64,000 bases of DNA, from positions 1 through 64,000 of the forward strand of contig NZ_FXUF01000009.1 in NCBI RefSeq assembly GCF_900182905.1, in the 5' to 3' direction. The notes beneath the pieces were generated by a model. The model made no database searches, was not told where the DNA came from, and saw only the letters and a list, made by a program, of their open reading frames with translations. Position 1 is the stretch's first letter; each line of letters opens with the position of its first letter. Below, piece by piece: positions 7,823 through 16,066 of the stretch. The DNA comes from Anoxynatronum buryatiense (lineage in GTDB: Bacteria > Bacillota > Clostridia > Peptostreptococcales > Tindalliaceae). The position numbers and the translations under genes are program-made.

Positions 7823-8665
7823 TTAACGGTTTGCCATTTTAAATCGAATTCGAATGGCTGTTGCAATGGCAAAAAAGATGGAAACAATCCCCAGAAGTAC
7901 CAGTGCGGTGCCATACTTGATGCTCTCCGGCATTCCCGGCACCTGGGTTGAAATGATATACAGATGGTACGGCAATGCCATCACCTGATCAAAAATCGAT
8001 TGGGGCAACCGGGGAAGGAAGAAGGCTGCCACCGTTAAAAGAATGGGGGCTGTTTCCCCTGCGGCCCGGCCAATGGCCAGAATGGCACCGGTGACAATCC
8101 CTGGTGCAGCATGGGGAAGCACCACATGGCGAATGGTCTGCCACTTTGTGGCTCCCAAGGCCAGCGACGCCTGTCGGTAACTGAAGTCAACACTCTTCAG
8201 CGCCTCTTCTGAGGCAGTGATGACAACCGGCAACACGAGGCAGGCCAGGGTAAGGGCACCTGCCAGAATGGAGCTGCCAAACCCGAGAAAGAGAACAAAT
8301 AACCCTAATCCAAACAACCCGTACACCACCGAGGGCACACCTGCCAGGTTTAATATGGCCAGTCGAATGGTGCGGGTTAAAAATCCCTGTTTGGCATATT
8401 CGGTTAAGTAGATGGCTGATCCCACACCCAGGGGGAGTGCCACAATCATGGTTCCCAGAACCAGGCTGACAGTGCCTACGATGGCCGGGAATATGCCGCC
8501 TTCACGCATGCCTTTGCGGGGCATGGCTGATAAAAATTCCCAGCTGATGGTTCCAATGCCTCTAAAGATGATGTAACCAATCATCAGCAGGGTGGGAATG
8601 ACCACCAGGGCTGCTGTCAGGGTAAGCAGTGAAAAGACCAGTTTTTCCCGTTGTTCTTTCTTCAT
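7823..8665 (-). CDS. pstA: Phosphate ABC transporter permease PstA
   Basis: The 280-residue inner-membrane permease has about six membrane segments and the ABC-permease EAA loop EALKSVDFSYRQASLALGATKWQTIRHVVLP, which docks on PstB. It also has the PstA-typical GVPSVVYGLFGL and GRAAGETAPIL segments. I chose the ATG at 8665 because AAAGGAG lies 8 bases upstream; the start is one base after the pstC stop, so the two genes are translationally coupled. A longer reading frame without a better ribosome site exists upstream. Confidence 0.94.
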   Translation of the reverse strand: MKKEQREKLVFSLLTLTAALVVIPTLLMIGYIIFRGIGTISWEFLSAMPRKGMREGGIFPAIVGTVSLVLGTMIVALPLGVGSAIYLTEYAKQGFLTRTIRLAILNLAGVPSVVYGLFGLGLFVLFLGFGSSILAGALTLACLVLPVVITASEEALKSVDFSYRQASLALGATKWQTIRHVVLPHAAPGIVTGAILAIGRAAGETAPILLTVAAFFLPRLPQSIFDQVMALPYHLYIISTQVPGMPESIKYGTALVLLGIVSIFFAIATAIRIRFKMANR

Positions 8666-8666
8666 G

Positions 8667-9704
8667 TTAACGGTCTCCTTTCTGAGCACGCCGCAGTACA
8701 TAATCGGCCACCAGATTGATGCAGCTGGTCATAATGAGGAGCACAATCCCTATGGCAAAAAGAGAATGGTAATGGGTGCTTTGACGAACCGTGTCACCCA
8801 TTTCTGCCGCAATGGTGGCTGTCATGGTACGACCGGATTGCAGCAACGACGTGGGAATCCGCGCTGCATTTCCCGTTACCATCATGACTGTCATGGTTTC
8901 GCCAATGGCCCTGCCAATGCCCAGCATCACACCGGCAACAATGCCGGAGGAAGCCGCCGGTACCAGTACATGGAAAATGGTTTCAAGACGCGTGGCTCCC
9001 AAGGCCAGGGAAGCTTCACGGTATTCTTTCGGCAAAGAACTGATGGCATCATCTGAGATACTGATGATGGTGGGCATGGCCATAAAAGCCACCAGAATGG
9101 AACCGGTTAACAGCGTGAATCCCGATGAAAGGTCAAAAGACAGACGCACCCAGTTGGATAACACCATGATTCCGATGAACCCCAGCACCACTGATGGAAT
9201 CGCTGACAAAAACTCAATGACCACTTTCAGGCTTGTCCGGGTTTTCGGCGGTGCCACCTCCGCAATGAAAATGGCACAGCCGACTCCGATGGGGACGGAT
9301 ATAAGGATAGCACCTGCCGTGACCCAGAGAGATCCCAGGATCAATGGCAAAATGCCGAATTGCGGATTCACCGAGTTGGGATACCAGAAACGCCCTGTCA
9401 GAAAATCTATCAGAGGTACGTCCTTAAAAACCGAAAACCCGGAACTGATCAAAAATATAAAAATCAGGGCCAAGATCACAATGGATGTCATTCCAAGAAT
9501 GAAAATGATTTTTTCTATGATAAACTCGCTCAACCGATTGGTAAATTTCGATTTAAGATTCTTGCCATGGGCAAAGCTTCTGCTGTTGGTGATTGTGTCG
9601 GTGCTTTCATTCGTTGCGTTCTGGAGTGGTTCCTGTTTTGGCGGGTTTGCATGGCCACGACTAACCACCAGACGGTTACCGGTAGTAACTGATTGCTCTT
9701 TCAA
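8667..9704 (-). CDS. pstC: Phosphate ABC transporter permease PstC with extended N-terminal tail
   Basis: This permease has six membrane segments, the EAA loop YREASLALGATRLETIFHVLVP, and the PstC-typical LSAIPSVVLGF and GRAIGETMTVMMVTG motifs. It partners PstA in the membrane channel. The start is uncertain. A TTG at 9704 (345 aa) follows GGGGAGG at good spacing, whereas the farther ATG at 9797 (376 aa) lacks a clear site. Even with the TTG start, about 60 polar residues rich in Asn, Ser and Thr precede the first membrane segment. That is longer than the usual PstC tail and of unknown role. Confidence 0.92.
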   Translation of the reverse strand: MKEQSVTTGNRLVVSRGHANPPKQEPLQNATNESTDTITNSRSFAHGKNLKSKFTNRLSEFIIEKIIFILGMTSIVILALIFIFLISSGFSVFKDVPLIDFLTGRFWYPNSVNPQFGILPLILGSLWVTAGAILISVPIGVGCAIFIAEVAPPKTRTSLKVVIEFLSAIPSVVLGFIGIMVLSNWVRLSFDLSSGFTLLTGSILVAFMAMPTIISISDDAISSLPKEYREASLALGATRLETIFHVLVPAASSGIVAGVMLGIGRAIGETMTVMMVTGNAARIPTSLLQSGRTMTATIAAEMGDTVRQSTHYHSLFAIGIVLLIMTSCINLVADYVLRRAQKGDR

Positions 9705-9799
9705 GACTGACACCTCCCCGGGGTTACCCCCGAATTCAATAGATCCGTACGATCCCCATCGTTTTCGGATATACTTGCGAAATCTTTTGTGTAACATTT

Positions 9800-9832
9800 C
9801 TGATGGACCGGAGCAGAACGCCGGCCCATCAG
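9800..9832 (-). terminator. Intercistronic hairpin between pstS and pstC
   Basis: A 12-bp stem with one mismatch (9800-9811 with 9821-9832, arms CTGATGG/CCATCAG extended by CCGG) has a 9-base loop and no U-tract. It fits an mRNA-stabilising or attenuating hairpin that lets pstS be made in excess over the permease genes. Confidence 0.55.
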
Positions 9833-9893
9833 TGTTATCTTAACAGTATGCTCTTGTATGTGTAACGTTCATACCACTTACTTATTCGCTGTT

Positions 9894-10817
9894 TTACTGC
9901 AGAGGTACGAATCCAAGATCTTCAACAATTTGCTGGCCGTCACTGCTTAGAATAAAGTCAACATACATCTGAAGAGCAGGAGTTGCTTCACCTGCGGTGT
10001 ACAGGAACAGCGGACGGGCTACCGGATAATCTCCTGCATTGATGGTCGCAAGGCTGGGCAGGAAAGCTTCTGCGCCAGCTTCCTGGGCAACAGGAACAGC
10101 TTTCACATCGTCTGTCAGATAGCCCAGTCCAATATAACCGATACCGCCGACGTCCTGAATCAGTCCTTCTACAATTGCCTGGGTGGAAGGCATCAACATA
10201 GCTTCAGGAGAGTATTCCTCATCATCCAGTACAAATTCTTTAAAGAAGGCATAGGTTCCGGAACTGGTATCACGGGAGAAAAGTGAGATGTTCATGTCTG
10301 CCCCGCCTACTTCGCTCCAGTTGGTGATGACACCGGTGTAAATGCCCTTAATCTCATCCATCGTCAGCGCTTCAACAGGATTATCTACATGCACTGCGAC
10401 AACAATCCCATCACGCCCTGCAACAATTTCTGTAGCAGGATTTCCAGCTGCTTCTGCTTGAGCAAATTCGTCCTCTTTCATAGCACGTGACATTTGGGCT
10501 AAATGTGCTGTTCCGTTGATCACCGCCGCTGCACCCGTTCCTGATCCGCCGCCGGTGACAGAAATCAGCGCTTCCGGATGTGCATCCATGAAGGCTTCCG
10601 CCCATGCCTGACCCAGGTTGACCATGGTGTCAGATCCCTTCACTTCAATCATTTCACTAAAATCGACTTCTGAATTGGAAGATGTTCCGGCTGCTGCAGG
10701 TGTTTCAGCGGGTGCTGGTGTCGAAGCCGGTGCTGGAGCAGGTTCAGATTGTCCACACCCCGCCAGCAGTGAAGCAGCGACAATTAACACCATCAACAAA
10801 GACATCATTTTCTTCAT
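9894..10817 (-). CDS. pstS: Phosphate-binding lipoprotein PstS
   Basis: This 307-residue protein has a lipoprotein signal peptide ending in the lipobox LLAGC (Cys at about 20). A flexible linker rich in Pro and Ala follows, then a periplasmic-binding fold of the PstS type. The phosphate-contacting segments are visible: VKGSDTM, GGGSGTGAAAVINGTA, SRDTSSGTYAFFKE and IGYIGLGY. It captures phosphate outside the membrane and delivers it to PstC/PstA. It is the first gene of the operon behind four PHO repeats. AGGAG precedes the ATG. Confidence 0.96.
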   Translation of the reverse strand: MKKMMSLLMVLIVAASLLAGCGQSEPAPAPASTPAPAETPAAAGTSSNSEVDFSEMIEVKGSDTMVNLGQAWAEAFMDAHPEALISVTGGGSGTGAAAVINGTAHLAQMSRAMKEDEFAQAEAAGNPATEIVAGRDGIVVAVHVDNPVEALTMDEIKGIYTGVITNWSEVGGADMNISLFSRDTSSGTYAFFKEFVLDDEEYSPEAMLMPSTQAIVEGLIQDVGGIGYIGLGYLTDDVKAVPVAQEAGAEAFLPSLATINAGDYPVARPLFLYTAGEATPALQMYVDFILSSDGQQIVEDLGFVPLQ

Positions 10818-10884
10818 TCTTTTTAATCTCCTCTCATTCCTGAGTTGTTTTGTACCAGGTTTACAGCATCCTGTTACAGTTCAC

Positions 10885-10949
10885 ATTATACCCCCCCAGA
10901 ACTCGAGAGTGGTTAAGCGGGCGTAAACGAAATGTAAAGATCAGGTAAA
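10885..10949 (-). promoter_or_regulatory. PhoP-type PHO box array and promoter of pstS
   Basis: On the minus strand four hexamers, TTTACC (10944-10949), TTTACA (10933-10938), TTTACG (10922-10927) and TTAACC (10911-10916), are each separated by exactly 5 bases. This 11-bp period matches the TTAACA repeats bound by Bacillus-type PhoP. A TATAAT (10885-10890) follows 20 bases downstream and no -35 box is evident, as expected for a promoter that needs PhoP-P. Confidence 0.85.
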
Positions 10950-10971
10950 GAAAAAATCTCCAAAAAACAAA

Positions 10972-10996
10972 AGGAATGCCGGTTTTCGGCATTCCT
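10972..10996 (-). terminator. Terminator hairpin of phoR (second of two identical hairpins)
   Basis: A perfect 10-bp stem (AGGAATGCCG/CGGCATTCCT) with a 5-base loop is followed on the minus strand by TTTTGTTTTTT. This is a good intrinsic terminator for the phoP-phoR transcript, just before the pstS PHO box. Confidence 0.8.
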
Positions 10997-11098
10997 CATA
11001 TTGTAGACAAAATAAGATGAAGACAAGGGATCTGGTAAAGGACAGCCTTGGAAAATTGGAATCAGCTGGCCTGGCCAGAACCCTTTGTCTTCAACCTC

Positions 11099-11123
11099 AG
11101 GAATGCCGGTTTTCGGCATTCCT
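11099..11123 (-). repeat. First copy of the duplicated hairpin after phoR
   Basis: This copy is identical over 25 bases to 10972-10996. It starts 14 bases past the phoR stop codon and has no U-tract, so by itself it should not terminate transcription efficiently. Confidence 0.8.
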
Positions 11124-11137
11124 TCACATGTTGGTCG

Positions 11138-12904
11138 CTATGCAAGGGGCAGGGTAATGACAAACTCTGTTCCCTTTCCCACTTCACTGTTTACCCGAAT
11201 GGTGCCGTTCATTGAAAGCACAATATGCTTTACAATGGCCAGGCCCAAGCCGGTTCCTCCCATTTTTTTGGAACGGGCTTTGTCCACCCGATAGAACCGT
11301 TCAAATAACCGGTGCAGGTCTTTGTCAGGAATTCCGATTCCTGTGTCTTTCACGCGAATCACCAGACTGCGGTACTTCTCGTAAGCACTGACAGTCACTT
11401 TGCCGCCTTCAGGCGTGTACTTAATGGCATTGTCAATGAGATTGATCACCATTTGCTTGAATCTGTCTTCATTCAGGGGCATCTCCGACAGGTTTCGGGC
11501 AATTTCCCGGTGAAGTGTAACCGCTTTATGGCGGCTGATGGTTTCCATCATGGAGATCACTTCTTCCAGCAGCTCTCCAGGTGCTGCCGGCACTTTTCGT
11601 TCATGTCCCCGAATATTTTCAATCTCAGAAAGGGTCAAAATGTCATTGATAAGCCTGGTCAGACGTTCTGTTTCAATTTCAATGATATCAAGAAACCGCT
11701 GCCGCGTTTCATCATCTTCAATCTCACCTGATTTTAGAGTCTCCACAAATCCGCTGATGGAAGTAAGGGGGGTTTTCAGTTCATGGGTCACGTTGGTGAC
11801 AAAGTCAGATCGCATTTTCTCCAGCTTGCGAATTTCTGTCACATCATCCATTAGAATCACCAGCCCCGTCACCTTCAGCGGGTCTTCCGGTTCGCGAATC
11901 AGGCTGGTCATCATTCGCAGCGTTTTTTCTGCCGGCTCACGCAATGTTACTTCCACCTGCTGATCTAACTGGTTCTCCAACACATCCTGTATCACATCAT
12001 CCAGCTCTGTATCTCTTACCAGTTCCAACAGGTGATGTCCCTGCAGTTCTGACGCTGTCACGCCGAAAAGATTTTCAGATGCGGCATTCATCAGTGTGAT
12101 GCACTTTTGCTGGTCAAGGGCGATCATGGGGTTTTTAAGACTGGTTAGCAGTGCCATGAACCGGGCGTTGCTCTCCGAAAGCTTTCCGATGGTTTCATTC
12201 AACCTGTCAGCCATGTGGTTAAAGTGATCAGCCAGTTCTGACAGTTCATCATTCGATTCCAGATAGATGTGTTTATCATAATTCCCATCTGCCATCCGCT
12301 GAGTCATATTAACAATGCCCCGGATATTCTCAATGATCCGGTCGATGAGACGGAAACCCAGTACCACTGCAATGAGCAGTCCAAAGGCAAGAGAGATGGT
12401 CAGATACCAAACGATATGCTTTGTCAGGGCGTCGATTTCCTGCAAATCCATTGCCAGACGAACCACATAGGCAATGCCGTCACTTTCACTCATGAAGACA
12501 GGCACCGCCACATACATCATTTCCTGCCCGGTGGTATTGCTGTAGCGAATTTCTTTTCCGATACCATCCCGGAGGGCACTGATCACTTCCGGACGTTGGT
12601 GGTGCAGTTCCATCAGCCCCCAGTCTGCCCGGGAATCGTAAATGACGCGCCCATGGTGATCCATCAGCGTCATCCTGACCTGGCCCTGATCTGCAAGTTC
12701 ATCCGCCAGTTTTGAAAAAGCAGGGTCTTCCGGCCGAATGCCATCCGTTCCAATAAAAGCAGCAATCAAACCCGCATTTGTCACCAACCGTCTTTCCAAT
12801 TCTGTCGTATAGCTTTGCTTCACCAGATTAATGGACAACAGTCCAATGATCAGTACACTCACCATCAAGATGGCAACAAATGACAAGAGAATTTTTCGTT
12901 TCAT
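11138..12904 (-). CDS. phoR: Phosphate sensor histidine kinase PhoR
   Basis: The 588-residue kinase has a first membrane segment at about 8-28, an extracytoplasmic sensor loop, and a second membrane segment at about 165-188. A HAMP linker, a PAS domain (about 240-340), the HisKA motif TNVTHELKTPLTSISGF and an HATPase_c domain follow; the last has NLIDNAIKYTPEGG, DTGIGIP and GGTGLGLAIVKH. This is the PhoR layout of Firmicutes. It phosphorylates PhoP, encoded 11 bp upstream, when phosphate is low. Position next to pstS and its PHO boxes makes the assignment strong. Confidence 0.93.
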   Translation of the reverse strand: MKRKILLSFVAILMVSVLIIGLLSINLVKQSYTTELERRLVTNAGLIAAFIGTDGIRPEDPAFSKLADELADQGQVRMTLMDHHGRVIYDSRADWGLMELHHQRPEVISALRDGIGKEIRYSNTTGQEMMYVAVPVFMSESDGIAYVVRLAMDLQEIDALTKHIVWYLTISLAFGLLIAVVLGFRLIDRIIENIRGIVNMTQRMADGNYDKHIYLESNDELSELADHFNHMADRLNETIGKLSESNARFMALLTSLKNPMIALDQQKCITLMNAASENLFGVTASELQGHHLLELVRDTELDDVIQDVLENQLDQQVEVTLREPAEKTLRMMTSLIREPEDPLKVTGLVILMDDVTEIRKLEKMRSDFVTNVTHELKTPLTSISGFVETLKSGEIEDDETRQRFLDIIEIETERLTRLINDILTLSEIENIRGHERKVPAAPGELLEEVISMMETISRHKAVTLHREIARNLSEMPLNEDRFKQMVINLIDNAIKYTPEGGKVTVSAYEKYRSLVIRVKDTGIGIPDKDLHRLFERFYRVDKARSKKMGGTGLGLAIVKHIVLSMNGTIRVNSEVGKGTEFVITLPLA

Positions 12905-12915
12905 CGGCTGCGCTC

Positions 12916-13611
12916 CTACCTGACTTTGTATCCCACACCCCGGACGGTTTCAATCATATCTTCCATGTTGAAATCGCCCAGTTTTTTACGGATATTGCGG
13001 ATATGAACATCAACAGTGCGTGTCTCTCCAAAATAGTCGTACCCCCATATTTCATCCAGCAAAAAGTTGCGCGACATCACCCGTCCCCGATTCTGAAGAA
13101 GGAACCGTAATAATTCAAACTCTTTCAGCGTGAGGTCCACAGGCTGATGCTGAATCGTGACTTCGTGCCTGGCCAAGTCCATGACCAGTTGACCCCACTC
13201 AATAAGGGCAGTGGTTTCACCCACCTGATGCTCTGTCCGGCGAAGGACTGTTTTGATCCTTACCACCAATTCTTTGACGCTGAAGGGCTTGGTCATATAA
13301 TCGTCTGCCCCCAGTTCCAGGCCCAATATGCGGTCAATTTCTTCAGACTTGGCCGTCAGCATGATGATGGGCAGCATCCCATATTTTTCTGATGCCCGAA
13401 TGCGCTTGCAGATTTCAATCCCGTCAAGATCAGGCAACATAAGATCCAGCACCATCAGATCCATTTGATGCATTTCCAGCAACTTAAGTGCTTCCTGTCC
13501 ATTCTCTGCCATATATACCTGATAGCCTGCCTTTTCAAGATTGAACTTGAGGAGTTCAAGAATATGTTCCTCATCATCCACCACCAGAATATTTTTGGGC
13601 TGTTTTTCCAT
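12916..13611 (-). CDS. phoP: Phosphate response regulator PhoP/PhoB (OmpR type)
   Basis: The 231-residue product has an N-terminal receiver with acidic pair VDDEEH, phospho-acceptor Asp in LMVLDLMLPDLDG (about residue 54) and Lys in MTKPFSVKEL. A C-terminal winged helix of the OmpR/PhoB class follows, with LTLKEFELLRFLLQNRGRVMSR and RTVDVHIRNIRKKLG. Phosphorylated by PhoR, it should bind the 11-bp repeats ahead of pstS. The start has GGAGG upstream. It lies 45 bp after a CsoR-type gene on the same strand and may be transcribed from the csoR promoter. Confidence 0.93.
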   Translation of the reverse strand: MEKQPKNILVVDDEEHILELLKFNLEKAGYQVYMAENGQEALKLLEMHQMDLMVLDLMLPDLDGIEICKRIRASEKYGMLPIIMLTAKSEEIDRILGLELGADDYMTKPFSVKELVVRIKTVLRRTEHQVGETTALIEWGQLVMDLARHEVTIQHQPVDLTLKEFELLRFLLQNRGRVMSRNFLLDEIWGYDYFGETRTVDVHIRNIRKKLGDFNMEDMIETVRGVGYKVR

Positions 13612-13656
13612 TCCGCCAACCTCCGTTTCGCCTTCATCTGTCGAATATCTTCACAT

Positions 13657-13914
13657 CTATTTGAGAAACTGGGCAATGCGCTGGATGGTTTTATTCACTT
13701 CATCTTTTGTCATGGGCTCAGCCATGAGACAATCCGCCGCATGATCCCGGATGATCAACCATCCCACTTTTTCAACAGAGGATTTGATGGCTGTGATCTG
13801 TTGCATGATTTCATCGCAGTTTTTCCCCTCATCAATCATTTTTTCAACACCCTGCAAATGCCCCCGGATGGTTTTCAGCCGTTTAATCACATCAGCCCGT
13901 TCCTGTTGTTCCAT
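13657..13914 (-). CDS. csoR: CsoR-type metal-sensing repressor
   Basis: This 85-residue, all-helical protein of the CsoR/RcnR (DUF156) family has the opening KRLKTIRGHLQGVEKMI. Its ligand set is Cys33, His58 and Cys62, with the C-x24-H-x3-C spacing of Cu(I)-sensing CsoR. Such tetramers repress DNA and release it on metal binding. I chose the ATG at 13914, 8 bases from AAGGAG; a GTG three codons earlier overlaps that site. No copper ATPase or chaperone is next to it; the gene lies upstream of phoP instead. A persulfide sensor is less likely because His is present. Confidence 0.75.
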   Translation of the reverse strand: MEQQERADVIKRLKTIRGHLQGVEKMIDEGKNCDEIMQQITAIKSSVEKVGWLIIRDHAADCLMAEPMTKDEVNKTIQRIAQFLK

Positions 13915-13958
13915 ACGTTTCACTCCTTATCCGCTTTCACTTCAATGAATGTATCGCC

Positions 13959-13967
13959 ATTATACCA
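13959..13967 (-). promoter_or_regulatory. Extended -10 promoter of the csoR gene
   Basis: The minus strand reads TGGTATAAT, an extended -10 box, 45 bases before the csoR start. The -35 region is weak (GTCATT at 17 bases). This may be the only promoter for csoR-phoP-phoR. Confidence 0.5.
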
Positions 13968-14068
13968 CATTTTTTTGCAGGAATGACGCTATTATTTGTT
14001 TAGCACTGAAATCAGCGGGTATCATGCTTGTTGAGTTGAATAAATTATCCTGGAGAGGAGATCAAACG

Positions 14069-14230
14069 ATGGAAAAATATGTATGTATGCCATGTGGTTA
14101 TGTGTATGACCCTGCTGAAGGAGATCCAGATTCCGGCGTAGCCGCCGGCACAGCGTTTGCTGATGTTGCAGAAGACTGGGTATGTCCTGTTTGCGGTGCT
14201 GGAAAAGATATGTTTGAACTGGAGAGCTAA
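14069..14230 (+). CDS. Rubredoxin
   Basis: This 53-residue protein has the two iron-binding knuckles of rubredoxin: [10 protein letters not shown] (Cys6, Cys9) and CPVCGAGK (Cys39, Cys42). Aromatic core residues Tyr4, Tyr11, Tyr13, Phe30 and Trp37 are in place. It carries one electron in the cytosol, for example to superoxide reductase or rubrerythrin in anaerobes; no partner is adjacent. GGAGAGGAG precedes the ATG. The gene stands alone between the divergent csoR gene and its own terminator. Confidence 0.97.
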   Translation: MEKYVCMPCGYVYDPAEGDPDSGVAAGTAFADVAEDWVCPVCGAGKDMFELES

Positions 14231-14274
14231 AAAAACAGTCTTGTTGATTGCTTTATATGACAGTGATCATCCAG

Positions 14275-14303
14275 AGCAGAAAGCCGTCGCTTTCTGCTTT
14301 TTT
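14275..14303 (+). terminator. Intrinsic terminator of rubredoxin
   Basis: A 9-bp perfect stem AGCAGAAAG/CTTTCTGCT with a 6-base loop is followed by TTTTTT, 45 bases past the stop codon. Confidence 0.85.
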
Positions 14304-14454
14304 GTGTGCTAATTAAAACTCATCTGCATAATTTCATGTCATTTCCATGAATTTCGTCATTTTTTTGGGTGATTTATTTTTTCTGCATTGCTTTTCTCCT
14401 GCCGGCCCGGTATGATGATGTCAGTGAGTATCCATTTTGAAAGGAATGTGACCC

Positions 14455-15336
14455 ATGAATCGTCAAACCAAGGCCAACCTGGCACTACTGGGAGTCTCCA
14501 TGCTATGGGGCTCTTCCTTTGTCATCTCCAAGAATACCCTGGATCATTTGCAGACATTCAATTTTCTGGCCATTCGCTTTATTTTATCCGGAATGATCTG
14601 CTCCATCATTTTTTATAAAAAGATGCTGACGCTGAACAGGCGTACCATGCTCCATGGCACTATTATTGGCACCGTTCTTTTCTTTGCCTATGGGCTGTGG
14701 GCTTATGGCTTGAACTTCACCACAGCCTCCAAATCCGGCTTCATCATCGGTTTTTCTGTGGTGATTGTACCACTGCTGTCTGCACTCATCCTGAAGAAAA
14801 TCCCTCCTCGCGCATCCATTGCGGGCGCTTTGGTGGCTCTCATCGGGCTGGCGCTGCTATCACTGGACGGCAGTGCACCCCTGCAGAAGGGTGACCTGTT
14901 CACTTTGGCCGCCGCTTTCTTATTCGCCCTTCACATCATTACCATCGGCAAATTCACGCTAACCGCTGATTCTTTTGCACTGGCCATTGTTCAGATTTCT
15001 GTGGTGGGACTTCTCAGCCTTCCTGTCACACTGATCTGGGAGACGCCTGTTATTCCCACCGCAGGAACTGTATGGTTGAATCTGGCTCTTTTGATTGTTC
15101 TGTCGACTGCAGTGGCTTATATTGTGATGAATCACATGCAAAAATATACCACACCCACCCAAACAGCCCTTATTTTCACCACCGAGCCGGTTTTTGCGGC
15201 GGTTTTCGCCTTTATGCTGTTGGGCGAAACTCTCAAACCCCAGGGAGTGGTGGGAAGTATTCTGATTCTCTGCGGCATGATTATTGCCGAAACCAACTGG
15301 AACAAGATTTTACGCCGCCAGCAGAACTCACTTTAG
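14455..15336 (+). CDS. EamA/DMT family transporter
   Basis: The 293-residue membrane protein has about ten hydrophobic segments in two EamA halves. The first half opens with LLGVSMLWGSSFVISKNTL and contains FLAIRFILSGMICS. The second half contains EPVFAAVFAFMLLGETLKPQGVVGSILILCGM, a very typical EamA ending. Members export or import metabolites such as amino acids; the substrate cannot be told from sequence. AAAGGA precedes the ATG. The gene is monocistronic, converging on engB with a shared terminator. Confidence 0.88.
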   Translation: MNRQTKANLALLGVSMLWGSSFVISKNTLDHLQTFNFLAIRFILSGMICSIIFYKKMLTLNRRTMLHGTIIGTVLFFAYGLWAYGLNFTTASKSGFIIGFSVVIVPLLSALILKKIPPRASIAGALVALIGLALLSLDGSAPLQKGDLFTLAAAFLFALHIITIGKFTLTADSFALAIVQISVVGLLSLPVTLIWETPVIPTAGTVWLNLALLIVLSTAVAYIVMNHMQKYTTPTQTALIFTTEPVFAAVFAFMLLGETLKPQGVVGSILILCGMIIAETNWNKILRRQQNSL

Positions 15337-15349
15337 AATTAGCTGCAAA

Positions 15350-15388
15350 AAAGAAACCCTCTGTTTCCCACAGAGAGTTTCTTTTTTT
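15350..15388. terminator. Bidirectional terminator between the EamA gene and engB
   Basis: A 15-bp near-perfect stem (starts AAAGAAAC, ends GTTTCTTT) with a short loop is flanked by A and T runs, so it can serve both converging genes. Confidence 0.8.
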
Positions 15389-15421
15389 GTCTCAGGTATT
15401 GATGGCAGTCATCTGCCTTCA

Positions 15422-16066
15422 TTATCTGTCTTGTTCGATTGTTTCAAGATCTCGATCCATTTCATCCGGTAAATCTGTCAGCGGCTTTAATTTATCTGCC
15501 AGGGCTTCCCACACCGCTTCACTGCCTTCTTTTTTAAGGGAAGAAACCGGCAGTATCACTGCTTCCTTGGGCATTCCCAGCTGATTTCGAATCCGGCGGA
15601 GCTGCTGTGTCAGCTTGGATCGGGATAGTTTATCTGCCTTGGTGGCAATCACCACGCCTCCAAAACCGTGCTGCTGAATCCATTCGTACATTTGCTTGTC
15701 TTCACCCGAGGGGTCATGGCGACAATCCACCAGGAGCACCACTTCCTGCAGGCTGGTTCGACGGGACAGATAATTGCCGATCATCCCTCCCCAGGATTCC
15801 CGTTCTTTTTTTGACACTTTGGCATACCCATAGCCGGGCAAATCAACCAGATAGAATGTCTGGTTGATTTTGTAAAAATTAATGGTGCGGGTTTTGCCAG
15901 GTGTTGAACTGGTTTTGGCCAGTTTTTTACGGTTTAACATTGTGTTAATCAGGGATGATTTTCCCACATTGGACCGACCCGCCATGGCTATTTCCGGCAT
16001 ATCCGGTACCGGGTACTGCTCCATCTTAACAAAACTTCCCACAAAGGCTGCTTCTTTAATGATCAT
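15422..16066 (-). CDS. engB: Ribosome biogenesis GTPase EngB/YsxC
   Basis: This 214-residue GTPase has G1 [10 protein letters not shown]2 around [14 protein letters not shown]3 DLPGYG, G4 TKADKL and G5 near VSSLKKEG. It is the length and layout of EngB (YsxC/YihA), which assists assembly of the large ribosomal subunit. The ATG at 16066 follows AAGGAG and lies inside the end of lon (11-base overlap), so the pair is translationally coupled. The lon-ysxC order is conserved in Firmicutes. Confidence 0.94.
   Translation of the reverse strand: MIIKEAAFVGSFVKMEQYPVPDMPEIAMAGRSNVGKSSLINTMLNRKKLAKTSSTPGKTRTINFYKINQTFYLVDLPGYGYAKVSKKERESWGGMIGNYLSRRTSLQEVVLLVDCRHDPSGEDKQMYEWIQQHGFGGVVIATKADKLSRSKLTQQLRRIRNQLGMPKEAVILPVSSLKKEGSEAVWEALADKLKPLTDLPDEMDRDLETIEQDR

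Larger units (their letters stand above)
10972..11123 (-). ncRNA. Structured 152-base element between phoR and pstS (candidate 3' UTR RNA)
   Basis: Two identical 25-base hairpins (10972-10996 and 11099-11123) bracket about 100 bases. Inside, 11019-11035 and 11075-11092 are near-complementary (starting GAAGACAA; one insertion, one mismatch), with further GGCCAGC/GCTGTCC pairing in the middle. The predicted RNA is hairpin, long central stem, hairpin plus U-tract. It has no coding potential I trust. It may be a stable 3' UTR, a processed small RNA or a repeat pair; the function is unknown. Confidence 0.45.

Noticed and set aside
8791-9843. 350-codon plus-strand open frame opposite pstC
   Set aside because: Low-complexity Met/Ser/Arg-rich translation, opposite a clear permease gene; not a gene.
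10913-11119. 68-codon minus-strand frame through the phoR-pstS element
   Set aside because: It reads through both hairpins and across the PHO boxes, has no ribosome site and no family resemblance; RNA structure explains the region better.
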